A stretch of DNA of 6,424 bases from Candidatus Thorarchaeota archaeon. Lineage in GTDB: Archaea; Asgardarchaeota; Thorarchaeia; Thorarchaeales; Thorarchaeaceae. The DNA lies in assembly GCA_016841005.1 (NCBI GenBank), contig JAEORG010000431.1, positions 1-6,424 on the forward strand, written 5' to 3'. Both the position numbers and the translations under genes were made by a program. Below the pieces are notes generated by a model that was not told the origin of the DNA, ran no database searches, and worked only from the letters and a program-made list of their open reading frames with translations. Below are positions 1-5,179 of this stretch, one piece after another. Numbering within the stretch: position 1 is the stretch's first letter; every line of letters begins with the position of its first letter.

Positions 1-143
1 AAGGATTACACCAGTTCTCAGAAGCAAACCGAAGATAGTTTTACGTTTCGGTCGGGATATAATGTTATATTCAGGTATGACACGAGAAAGCGAGACCTCA
101 GTAGATTACGGACGTTAATGAAATGGTGTTACAAGGCAAGAAT
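1..143 (+). other. Left-edge stretch: possible 3' end of an upstream gene, frame unresolved
   Basis: Two + frames are open from the window edge. Frame 1 runs to a TGA at 145-147, overlapping the preferred ATG of the next gene as ATGA. Frame 2 runs to a TAA at 116-118, just before another ATG at 123. Frame 2 has slightly more G in codon first position and a more protein-like composition; frame 1 gives the more typical coupled overlap. Frames this short can be open by chance. The alternative is a promoter region: 57-70 is a perfect 6-2-6 inverted repeat (ATATAA TG TTATAT) that could serve as a TATA element. I cannot name a product. Confidence 0.35.
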
Positions 144-893
144 ATGACACAGAACATCGCATATGTGTCAATCTTCACTGCACTTGGAGCTGTGTTAGAT
201 GTGATTCCAATCATTCCAGGGTTTTATAGTGGAATATGGGATTCATGGCTATTTCTCTTGAGTCCAGTTATCGGAATTTTGTTAGGTCCATTTTATGGAG
301 CGGTTTCTGTAGGAACAGGAAGCTTGATTGGACATCTTATCTACTTTCGAGATCCCTTCGAACTTGTGTTCATGTGGGGTGCACCCTTAGGAGCGGCAAC
401 AGCGGGATTCATTTATGAAAAGAAGTGGTTACCTGTATTGGGCATATATGGTTCATTGTTGGGAGGCTATTTGATATATCCTGTGACCTGGGTTTTACCA
501 CTCTGGGGGATTTGGGACGTTCTAGTCGGATTTGCATTGATAGTTGTATTCATCTTTCTTGTAAATATGGAGAGTGATGAAAACATCAGAATCGGTATGC
601 ATACATTGACAATTGCATTTGCAGCAATAATAGGTCTAGAAGCGGATGTTTTATTCAGAGTTTTTGTACTTGTACCAGGTCAAACATACTGGTTCTTCTA
701 TGGTTTTACTGTAGCGGATTTACAGTACATCTGGATGAGTGCAGGCATCATAACTCCAATCAAAGTACTCCTATCATCCATTGCCACGATAATGATTACG
801 AAAGCTGTTCTTCTCAATATCTCAGATTCGTACTATGATGAACAAGTTTTGGAAAATAGTGAAACTCAAGATTCTTCTGTATTCAATCTATAA
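144..893 (+). CDS. ECF-transporter S-component-like integral membrane protein
   Basis: A 249-residue, very hydrophobic protein with about six or seven predicted membrane helices and a short polar C-terminal tail. Its N-terminal half resembles substrate-binding (S) components of energy-coupling factor vitamin/metal transporters. A first helix begins within a few residues of the start, and a Gly/Pro-rich stretch 'GILLGPFYGAVSVGTGSLIGH' is followed by 'GAPLGAATAGFIYEKK', matching the small-residue packing helices of that fold. It would capture a substrate in the membrane and need EcfA/EcfT partners, none of which is in the window. The substrate cannot be read. I chose ATG 144 over the in-frame ATG 123 because it puts the first helix at the N-terminus as is usual, has an AAGG-like ribosome-binding site at 133-136, and overlaps a possible upstream stop as ATGA. 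The longer form would be 256 residues. A generic multi-pass membrane protein remains possible. Confidence 0.7.
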   Translation: MTQNIAYVSIFTALGAVLDVIPIIPGFYSGIWDSWLFLLSPVIGILLGPFYGAVSVGTGSLIGHLIYFRDPFELVFMWGAPLGAATAGFIYEKKWLPVLGIYGSLLGGYLIYPVTWVLPLWGIWDVLVGFALIVVFIFLVNMESDENIRIGMHTLTIAFAAIIGLEADVLFRVFVLVPGQTYWFFYGFTVADLQYIWMSAGIITPIKVLLSSIATIMITKAVLLNISDSYYDEQVLENSETQDSSVFNL

Positions 894-913
894 TATTTAT
901 GGTGAATTGTTGA

Positions 914-1132
914 ATGGAAAGTACAGGACATATTGAAATAAGTAAGACTCAAATGATTGGAATCGAGCTTGTATCAATAATATCAATGATCGTACTGCTG
1001 ACACAAGGAATAGTCAGTACTATCATTGATGCGGCGATTGTTGTCATCGCATTGTCAATTGTTGGATATGCTGTACTCTATGTCTATATCAGAACAAATA
1101 GTAAAGAGCGAGAAATCATTCAACATTCTTAG
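914..1132 (+). CDS. Small two-helix membrane protein of unknown function
   Basis: A 72-residue protein with a short polar N-terminus, two hydrophobic segments at about residues 14-35 and 38-60, and a charged tail (RTNSKEREIIQHS), the pattern of a small inner-membrane hairpin protein. A ribosome-binding site GGTGA (901-905) lies 8 nt before the ATG, and the gene starts 20 nt after the S-component-like gene, so the two are probably cotranscribed. It might be an accessory membrane subunit, but that rests on position only. Its last 17 bp overlap the 3' end of the opposite-strand gene. I recognise no family. Confidence 0.6.
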   Translation: MESTGHIEISKTQMIGIELVSIISMIVLLTQGIVSTIIDAAIVVIALSIVGYAVLYVYIRTNSKEREIIQHS

Positions 1133-1343
1133 AGGCACTATATGGATTGGGAATCACTCCTGACCACGAAATAATCCCAACTATCAGTAGTATCAGTAAA
1201 AACCATGATCCATAGACGACAAGCTCATACATCGAATAGTTAATCGTTGTCAGTAAATACGGGAATAACAGGGCATCTACAATAAGCCAAAACACAAAGA
1301 TAATGATGGCTGCTGAGACTCCAATAATCTTTCTTTGATTCAC
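1116..1343 (-). CDS. Small hypothetical two-helix membrane protein
   Basis: A 75-residue protein starting with GTG at 1343; no other start codon lies upstream in frame before the stop. Two hydrophobic segments (about residues 6-31 and 39-63) flank a short polar loop (TTINYSMYE), with a positively charged N-terminus (MNQRK) and a polar C-terminus. An AT-rich TATA-like element lies at 1397-1404 on its strand, predicting a leader of about 30 nt. It converges with and overlaps the neighbouring + gene by 17 bp. I recognise no family. The membrane-protein composition in a single continuous frame supports coding, but without homologues a chance ORF cannot be excluded. Confidence 0.5.
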   Translation of the reverse strand: MNQRKIIGVSAAIIIFVFWLIVDALLFPYLLTTINYSMYELVVYGSWFLLILLIVGIISWSGVIPNPYSASKNVE

Positions 1344-1396
1344 ATTTATCCAGACCTGATTGTAATCTCCCTGACTATGTATGGAGTATTATTGTA

Positions 1397-1404
1397 TATT
1401 TTGT
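1397..1404 (-). promoter_or_regulatory. Candidate TATA box for the small membrane protein gene
   Basis: The - strand reads AAAATATA here, about 54-61 bp before the GTG start. A transcript starting some 25 bp downstream would have a leader of roughly 30 nt. This rests on position and composition only. Confidence 0.3.
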
Positions 1405-1408
1405 TAGG

Positions 1409-1433
1409 GGAGAGAATCGAAACGATTCGCTCC
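1409..1433. repeat. Inverted repeat between two - strand genes: terminator or operator
   Basis: GGAG (1409-1412), A, GAATCG (1414-1419), loop AAA, CGATTC (1423-1428), G, CTCC (1430-1433) forms a hairpin of 6 plus 4 base pairs split by one A-G mismatch. It begins 10 nt after the stop of the synthetase gene, suiting a transcript 3' end, but no T-tract follows on that strand. It also lies directly upstream of the candidate TATA box of the next - strand gene, so it could instead be an operator. The sequence does not decide. Confidence 0.45.
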
Positions 1434-1443
1434 AGGATTGGAA

Positions 1444-2445
1444 TTAGTAAATGCCAGGGACCTTTGGAAAGGCAGAACATTCCCAGCTATGCCTTACACC
1501 ACAAATGTACCGAGTCAAACGCTCTACTCCAATACCAAAGCCTGCAGAAGGAGGAATACCCTCTTCAATCATTTTCATATACCATTCATATTTTGAAGGG
1601 TCTTCGCCACAGGTTATCATCGACTTTGTCACACCTTCCACTGTGTATTCTCTCTCACCACCACTGGATGCCTCTCCAAATCCTTCAGGAAGAATCAAAT
1701 CCATTGAACGGAGTGCAGAAGGGTTCTTGGTGTCTTTTGCATAGTAAAAACCACGAGAACCTGTGGGATATTCTGTAATCCAGAAGGGGGTATCATAAAG
1801 CTCTGAGAGTGCTCTCTCATGCTCCCACGATAATTCCTTATCTGAAGGTACTTCATATCCCTCTGCGCGTAGCATCTCAATAGCATCAGCATGGGGGATT
1901 CTAGGAAGTCTAAGAGGAGGTATTGATATTTCACGGCCCAAATAATCGAGGTGCTCTTCACTTGTTTCCAGAACATACTTGATCGAGTCGTGGAGAAGTC
2001 TCTCACCTAGGTTCATCACGGATTCACAAGTACCATGAGCTATCTCTAGATCTACCTGATAGAATTCAGCAAGATGACGACTGGTTTTCAAACCATCTGG
2101 AACTTCAAGTCGAACGTTTGGTGAGAATGAATACACTCTTGGAAATGTGGTTATCGCCATCTGTTTGTAAAGAATCATGCTAGTCATTATGACATAAGGG
2201 GCTCCATAGTAGTCCATCTTAACAGTACCAGCACCACGAATCCCAGGATCAGTTACAGGTCCTATAACTGGAGGAAGGAGTTCGATAAATCCTTCAGAAT
2301 CAAGGAAGGACCTCATTCCCCTTGAAAGACTATGTTGGATGGCGAGTATTCTCCGGGCACGTTCTGTACGAATAGAGCGATATCTATATCTCACTCCATC
2401 TTCTATGCTTGTTGATTCCGTAAATTCTGGTGTTATCAATGTCAT
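1444..2445 (-). CDS. Archaeal-type asparagine synthetase (AsnRS-like catalytic core, AS-AR)
   Basis: A 333-residue class II aminoacyl-tRNA-synthetase catalytic core with no N-terminal OB-fold anticodon-binding domain. Motif 1 is near residues 45-68 (ends LLPPVIGPVTDPG). Motif 2 is near 105-136, with R112 and E114 in VRLE followed by SRHLAEFYQVDLE. SSGGERE is at 260-266. Motif 3 is at 290-306, with R299 in GIGVERL. Lack of the tRNA-binding domain, the SPVTDP-like motif 1 and the closing FPKVPGI match the archaeal asparagine synthetase related to AsnRS (the type characterised in Pyrococcus abyssi). That enzyme makes asparagine from aspartate and ammonia with ATP via an aspartyl-adenylate, in the cytoplasm, without tRNA. 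It is unrelated to AsnB and only structurally related to bacterial AsnA. The ATG at 2445 has no clear ribosome-binding site, and a TATA-like element 27-39 bp upstream predicts a very short leader. Divergence from an Lrp/AsnC regulator supports an amino-acid role. The alternative is a true AsnRS paralogue with another function. Confidence 0.9.
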   Translation of the reverse strand: MTLITPEFTESTSIEDGVRYRYRSIRTERARRILAIQHSLSRGMRSFLDSEGFIELLPPVIGPVTDPGIRGAGTVKMDYYGAPYVIMTSMILYKQMAITTFPRVYSFSPNVRLEVPDGLKTSRHLAEFYQVDLEIAHGTCESVMNLGERLLHDSIKYVLETSEEHLDYLGREISIPPLRLPRIPHADAIEMLRAEGYEVPSDKELSWEHERALSELYDTPFWITEYPTGSRGFYYAKDTKNPSALRSMDLILPEGFGEASSGGEREYTVEGVTKSMITCGEDPSKYEWYMKMIEEGIPPSAGFGIGVERLTRYICGVRHSWECSAFPKVPGIY

Positions 2446-2471
2446 TTTTCGTCAAAGTACCATCGTCAGAT

Positions 2472-2484
2472 GTATGTATAAGCA
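2472..2484 (-). promoter_or_regulatory. Candidate TATA box of the asparagine synthetase gene
   Basis: On the - strand the sequence reads GCTTATACATACA. A start site about 25 bp further on falls near 2453, giving a leader of about 8 nt before the ATG at 2445 and explaining the missing ribosome-binding site. An alternative AT-rich element, AATAAATTT at 2493-2501, would give a leader of about 26 nt. Confidence 0.4.
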
Positions 2485-2486
2485 TG

Positions 2487-2505
2487 TTGCCAAATTTATT
2501 GGTAA
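2487..2505. promoter_or_regulatory. Imperfect palindrome, candidate Lrp/AsnC site upstream of the synthetase promoter
   Basis: TTGCCAA (2487-2493), a 5-nt spacer ATTTA, then TTGGTAA (2499-2505): 6 of 7 arm positions pair. It lies just upstream of the candidate TATA box of the synthetase gene, where archaeal Lrp-type activators are known to act. The same TTGCCAA word recurs inside the palindrome over the regulator's start codon. Binding by the adjacent regulator is inferred. Confidence 0.45.
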
Positions 2506-2520
2506 ATTGTTAAAAATAGA

Positions 2521-2530
2521 CATATTTATT
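2521..2530 (+). promoter_or_regulatory. Candidate TATA box of the Lrp/AsnC regulator gene
   Basis: CATATTTATT preceded by a purine-rich stretch AAAAATAGA (2512-2520) that could be the BRE. A start site about 25 bp downstream falls near 2551, making the mRNA leaderless or nearly so; no ribosome-binding site precedes the ATG, consistent with this. Confidence 0.4.
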
Positions 2531-2541
2531 TCCTGATGTTG

Positions 2542-2558
2542 TCATATTGCCAATATGA
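2542..2558. promoter_or_regulatory. Perfect 17-bp palindrome over the regulator's start codon, candidate autoregulatory operator
   Basis: TCATATTG C CAATATGA is a perfect 8-1-8 inverted repeat that includes the ATG (2555-2557) and the predicted transcription start of the regulator gene. Length and symmetry suit a dimeric Lrp-family helix-turn-helix protein. A bound protein here would block initiation, so negative autoregulation is the simplest reading. Confidence 0.55.
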
Positions 2559-2998
2559 TAGATAAGACGGATAAACGAATACTTGATGAGTTGAGACTAG
2601 ACGCATCAAAACCTGTGACAAAGCTAGCAAACTCACTAGACCTACCAAGATCAACTGTACAACATAGAATTGAGAAGATGCGAGAATCCGGTGTGATAAG
2701 ACGTACAGTAGCAGTCCCAGATTTCGAAAAGATTGGATTACCTGTGACTGCGATAATCCTGGTCAACTTTATGCCATCGAACAATCGTTCACAGCATGAG
2801 GTTGCTGAGGCAATTGCCAGCATTGAGAATATTGTAGAAGTTCATGTTGTTGCAGGTAGTTGGGACATCATTGTAAAAGCGAGAGGCGCATCATTAAAGG
2901 AGATTGGCGAGCTTGTAGTAGATAGACTCCGACGCATCCCCGGGGTTGGACAGACCATGACATGTGGCTGTTTCTTTACTCTCAAAGAAGAACCATGA
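2555..2998 (+). CDS. Lrp/AsnC-family transcriptional regulator
   Basis: A 147-residue protein of standard length for the family. The N-terminal winged helix-turn-helix covers about residues 2-50 (MIDKTDKRILDELRLDASK, then VTKLANSLDLPRSTVQHRIE, with SGVIRR at the wing). The C-terminal RAM ligand-binding domain covers about 62-142, with the typical VVAGSWDIIVKA (98-109) and a late beta-strand TMTCGCFFTL. Such proteins form dimers to octamers, bind DNA and often sense amino acids. Divergence from an asparagine synthetase gene and the shared palindromes suggest it controls asparagine synthesis and its own expression; asparagine as effector is a guess by analogy to bacterial AsnC. It ends 3 bp before the stop of the convergent SRPBCC gene. 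Family assignment is secure; the target is inferred. Confidence 0.93.
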   Translation: MIDKTDKRILDELRLDASKPVTKLANSLDLPRSTVQHRIEKMRESGVIRRTVAVPDFEKIGLPVTAIILVNFMPSNNRSQHEVAEAIASIENIVEVHVVAGSWDIIVKARGASLKEIGELVVDRLRRIPGVGQTMTCGCFFTLKEEP

Positions 2999-3001
2999 TA
3001 A

Positions 3002-3460
3002 TTACTTGTCAGGCCAGTACTTGATTCCATGTTCAACATAGAACTTGAGAAGAGTGAGTGCTTCGCCCCATCCTGTTGCACAACCTAGCATTGCACGTTG
3101 TCCACGGTCAGTATCCTCAAATCCTGACTCAACTACACGCATTATTGTTCCATCTTCATATGGCTCAAATGTCATTTCAACACGAGTTGTATAGTCATTG
3201 GAATCAGGATGCCATTGAAAAATGAATCTTTTACCACGATCAGCCTGCAGGACTGGTCCACCATCCTCTATGATACCCATGTCAGGTCGCCAGTCTTCCC
3301 ATCGGAAATGGATACTACCACCTTCGCGAGCGTCCACCCTGCCACCAGTTGTGAACCAAGCATTGAGTCCTTCTGTTGAAGCTACCGCATCATATACTTT
3401 CTCAGGGGTAGCTCTGACGAATGTGGAGTGTCGTATCTCAGCATCAATTTTAGAATTCAT
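3002..3460 (-). CDS. SRPBCC/AHSA1-family protein
   Basis: A 152-residue protein of the START/Bet v1-like fold, Aha1 C-terminal-like (AHSA1) subfamily. Hallmarks are the N-terminal strand and helix 'IRHSTFVRATPEKVYDAVAS' with 'LNAWFT' after it, the central strands 'GGSIHFRWEDW' and 'RFIFQWHP', 'TTRVEMTFEPYEDGTIMRVVESGF', and a closing long helix 'GWGEALTLLKFYVEHG'. These proteins bind small hydrophobic ligands in a cavity or act as cochaperone-like proteins; the ligand cannot be read here. I chose ATG 3460 over the in-frame TTG 3469: a TATA-like element at 3490-3497 on this strand predicts a leader of about 8 nt to the ATG. It lies 63 bp after the TetR gene but probably has its own promoter. 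Stress- or xenobiotic-related pairing with TetR is possible but not shown. Confidence 0.85.
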   Translation of the reverse strand: MNSKIDAEIRHSTFVRATPEKVYDAVASTEGLNAWFTTGGRVDAREGGSIHFRWEDWRPDMGIIEDGGPVLQADRGKRFIFQWHPDSNDYTTRVEMTFEPYEDGTIMRVVESGFEDTDRGQRAMLGCATGWGEALTLLKFYVEHGIKYWPDK

Positions 3461-3487
3461 AATTATCAAAAAGAAAGCTACTCGAAT

Positions 3488-3499
3488 GGGTATAACTTT
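3488..3499 (-). promoter_or_regulatory. Candidate TATA box of the SRPBCC gene
   Basis: The - strand reads CAAAGTTATACC, with TTATA at its centre. The spacing of about 30 bp to ATG 3460 predicts a nearly leaderless mRNA and favours ATG 3460 over TTG 3469 as the start. Confidence 0.35.
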
Positions 3500-3523
3500 G
3501 CTGAAATGATACGGAATGCTAAC

Positions 3524-4117
3524 CTAAGCAAGAACTTCATTGATGATAAGTCGTGAAAGATACTCCCAGGCTCGCTTTGCATCATCTATATCTGCCCTAA
3601 GCAGAGAGGAAATAATAAGACCATCACGAAGCGCAACAAGGCCCCGCCAAAGTAGGGCAATGTCAGCAGTCATTTTAACATTGCCTTGTTGTTTCATTCT
3701 CTCGATTTGCTCAAGAAATTCCTGATACGCATTTTCGTATAATTTGTTGATATGTTTTCGTAGCTGTTCGTCCTTATTGACCTCAAGGAGCAGGGCGAGT
3801 CCAGATGTACGTATTTCGATAGCTCGACGTATTTTCATATCAAAGAAATCACTGGTGGTGATATACAATGGATCATCAGATGCAAGAATAGTTAGAATTT
3901 CATCAGTTCTTGATGATAGTCCTCGTTTTATAACTTCATAGAATAGCTGCTTCTTACTTTTGAAATACCGGTATATCGCCCCTTTGCTTATTCCTAAAGC
4001 GATTGCAATGTCAGCCATTTTGGAGTGATGATAACCCTTCTCCATGAAGAGTTTTCCAGCAGTTTCAATAATTCTCATTCTTGCTTGTTCTTTGTATTCA
4101 GGTACAACCTTTGGCAT
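3524..4117 (-). CDS. TetR-family transcriptional repressor
   Basis: A 197-residue protein. The N-terminal TetR DNA-binding domain (about residues 8-58) reads RMRIIETAGKLFMEKGYHHSKMADIA, then the recognition segment ALGISKGAIYRYFKSKKQLF; the rest is the all-helical dimerisation and ligand domain, of normal length. It would bind as a dimer to an operator and release it on binding a small hydrophobic or cationic ligand. Two palindromic sites lie in the 120-bp divergent gap to the methyltransferase gene, so this repressor probably controls that gene and itself. I chose ATG 4117: MPKVVPEYK is a typical archaeal TetR N-terminus, and a GGTG ribosome-binding site lies about 9 nt upstream. A GTG at 4129 would add four residues. 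The ligand is unknown. Confidence 0.92.
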   Translation of the reverse strand: MPKVVPEYKEQARMRIIETAGKLFMEKGYHHSKMADIAIALGISKGAIYRYFKSKKQLFYEVIKRGLSSRTDEILTILASDDPLYITTSDFFDMKIRRAIEIRTSGLALLLEVNKDEQLRKHINKLYENAYQEFLEQIERMKQQGNVKMTADIALLWRGLVALRDGLIISSLLRADIDDAKRAWEYLSRLIINEVLA

Positions 4118-4165
4118 ATGATCGAACACCCAGTCGTAGACTTGATTCTTTCTCTAAGCTAAAAC

Positions 4166-4175
4166 CTTATAAAAA
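4166..4175 (-). promoter_or_regulatory. Candidate TATA box of the TetR gene
   Basis: The - strand reads TTTTTATAAG. Transcription would begin near 4145, leaving a leader of about 28 nt before ATG 4117. The degenerate operator copy at 4174-4191 sits right at its upstream edge, where a bound repressor would hinder TFB/TBP loading. Confidence 0.45.
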
Positions 4176-4191
4176 TGACTGATAAGTATTT
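4174..4191. promoter_or_regulatory. Degenerate copy of the TetR operator
   Basis: AATGACT GATA AGTATTT matches the perfect operator's layout with 5 of 7 arm positions paired. Its centre lies exactly 20 bp (about two helical turns) from that of the perfect copy at 4194-4211, so two dimers would sit on the same DNA face. It lies between the two divergent TATA boxes. Confidence 0.5.
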
Positions 4192-4196
4192 ATAAT
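4187..4196 (+). promoter_or_regulatory. Candidate TATA box of the methyltransferase-like gene
   Basis: TATTTATAAT. A start site some 25 bp downstream would fall near 4216-4218, leaving about 20 nt of leader that includes the GAGGTGA ribosome-binding site. It is flanked and partly overlapped by the two operator copies, so repressor binding would occlude it. Confidence 0.55.
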
Positions 4197-4211
4197 GACC
4201 GATAGGTCATT
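4194..4211. promoter_or_regulatory. Perfect 18-bp palindrome, probable TetR operator
   Basis: AATGACC GATA GGTCATT is a perfect 7-4-7 inverted repeat. The TGACC...GGTCA arms are of the kind many TetR-family dimers recognise. It covers the end of the TATA box and the area just upstream of the predicted transcription start of the methyltransferase-like gene. Recognition by the adjacent TetR protein is inferred from position. Confidence 0.7.
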
Positions 4212-4226
4212 TTTGATATGTCTAAA

Positions 4227-4233
4227 GAGGTGA
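4227..4233 (+). promoter_or_regulatory. Strong ribosome-binding site of the methyltransferase-like gene
   Basis: GAGGTGA lies 4 nt before the ATG at 4238 and fixes that start. It contrasts with the apparently leaderless synthetase and Lrp genes in the same window, showing mixed translation-initiation modes. Confidence 0.7.
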
Positions 4234-4237
4234 CAAG

Positions 4238-4825
4238 ATGGCGGATGATATATTCTACCGGGCTATATTCATAGGTCTCTACGGTTTGTTTTTAGCTGTT
4301 CGCGGGTACTATCGTTTTGTGAAACCAAGACATGAAGTATCTGAGAAAGAAGAGAAAAGGGAAACAGGAGTAAGTGGAGTGGTCATTTCAATCGCAATTC
4401 TAGGTTCATTTGTATCATATGCTTTGTACCTCCTAGGAATCCCAATCATGGATATATTCCAATACGATGCTTATCCACTGATTCTTAGATGGGCAGGTGT
4501 TGTTATCGTACTCATAATGGTTCCACTTCTTGGATGGATTCATAGGACTCTTGATCGCCAGTATTCAGCATATCTGATGATCAAATCAGAACATCGACTC
4601 ATAACTGAAGGACCTTATGCGAGAGTACGCCATCCAATGTATACTGTACTGGGATTGTTCTCTTTTGGTGTAGCATTGGTTACAGCAAATATTCTCATAA
4701 TTGCATTCTCGATTGTGATTCTTGCATCATTTCCCTTCATAGCCAAACAGGAAGAACAAATGTTGATTGAAACATTTGGCGACGAGTATATTGAATATAT
4801 GAAGCGAACGAGGAGATTTTTCTGA
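4238..4825 (+). CDS. Isoprenylcysteine carboxyl methyltransferase (ICMT/PEMT)-family membrane protein
   Basis: A 195-residue multi-pass protein with hydrophobic segments at about 6-22, 45-68, 80-101 and 134-168. The C-terminal cofactor-binding region has the family signature: LITEGPYARVRHPMY (121-135), with R131, H132 and P133, then E172/E173 and FGDEYIEYMKRTRRFF. These form the S-adenosylmethionine pocket in the ICMT/phospholipid methyltransferase superfamily. In eukaryotes ICMT methylates prenylated CaaX cysteines; prokaryotic homologues methylate lipids, small thiols or unknown substrates, so the substrate is not assignable. The gene lies divergent from a TetR repressor with operators over its promoter, implying induction by a small molecule, perhaps its substrate. 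The family assignment is firm, the substrate open. Confidence 0.85.
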   Translation: MADDIFYRAIFIGLYGLFLAVRGYYRFVKPRHEVSEKEEKRETGVSGVVISIAILGSFVSYALYLLGIPIMDIFQYDAYPLILRWAGVVIVLIMVPLLGWIHRTLDRQYSAYLMIKSEHRLITEGPYARVRHPMYTVLGLFSFGVALVTANILIIAFSIVILASFPFIAKQEEQMLIETFGDEYIEYMKRTRRFF

Positions 4826-4849
4826 CCAGTTCACTTGTTTATCCTAACT

Positions 4850-4879
4850 AACCAGTGATGAATAGAAGCCATCTTGGTT
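4850..4879. terminator. Possible hairpin between convergent genes
   Basis: AACCA (4850-4854), GT, GATG (4857-4860), 9-nt loop, CATC (4870-4873), T, TGGTT (4875-4879): 9 base pairs with a small internal loop. It fills the gap between two converging stop codons, so it could mark transcript ends from both sides. No T-tract accompanies it, so this is weak. Confidence 0.25.
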
Positions 4880-5176
4880 TCATAGATTGGTAACTGATAT
4901 TGGAGGGTTCTTAGTAACGAAATAGATTGCTACTATTATGGTAAATATACCAATGCTGAGTAAAATGGAAAGTGTTAGTTGAAAGTCAAGGGGATATGTT
5001 GTGATACCGGATACAGCAATTGCGGATATGAGAAATAATGCTATGTATAGAATAAAGAATCGTCGATAGCATGTTCTTGATTGAGGATCCCACTCATTAT
5101 AGATTGGCCAATTCAATCTCAAAGACCCGGTATGATATACGCTCGAACTCAGAATAATTTTACGTAACGAACACAT
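4880..5176 (-). CDS. Small hypothetical membrane protein
   Basis: Up to 98 residues: a polar N-terminal third followed by two hydrophobic segments (about 40-59 and 68-87) separated by a short loop, ending in a polar tail. I recognise no family. The start is doubtful. ATG 5176 lies only 3 bp after the T-tract of the acetyl-CoA synthetase terminator, leaving no room for a separate promoter and leader. A TTG at 5116 (N-terminus then ..NWPIYNEWDPQSRTCYRRFF) would give a 78-residue protein with a more typical positive-charged entry into the first helix. It converges on the methyltransferase-like gene. The membrane-like composition supports coding, but only moderately. Confidence 0.5.
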   Translation of the reverse strand: MCSLRKIILSSSVYHTGSLRLNWPIYNEWDPQSRTCYRRFFILYIALFLISAIAVSGITTYPLDFQLTLSILLSIGIFTIIVAIYFVTKNPPISVTNL

Positions 5177-5179
5177 TTC

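Noticed and set aside
1335..1778. + strand open frame of 147 codons
   Set aside because: It lies mostly antisense to the well-supported asparagine synthetase, is rich in His/Ser/Leu without domain character, and would overlap the start of the small - strand gene.
1451..2006. Other open frames inside the synthetase gene, on both strands
   Set aside because: They are shadows of the synthetase frame, whose class II motifs and full length are convincing.
2339..2536. + strand open frame of 65 codons across the divergent promoter
   Set aside because: Antisense to the synthetase N-terminus and runs through the TATA and palindrome region; no domain character.
2542..3081. - strand open frames opposite the Lrp regulator
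   Set aside because: Shadows of a gene with clear HTH and RAM domains.
3222..3941. + strand open frames opposite the SRPBCC and TetR genes
   Set aside because: Serine- and arginine-rich antisense translations with no recognisable fold.
4238..4825. Reading the methyltransferase as a true CaaX protein methyltransferase
   Set aside because: The signature defines the superfamily only; prokaryotic members act on varied substrates and no CaaX partner gene is present.
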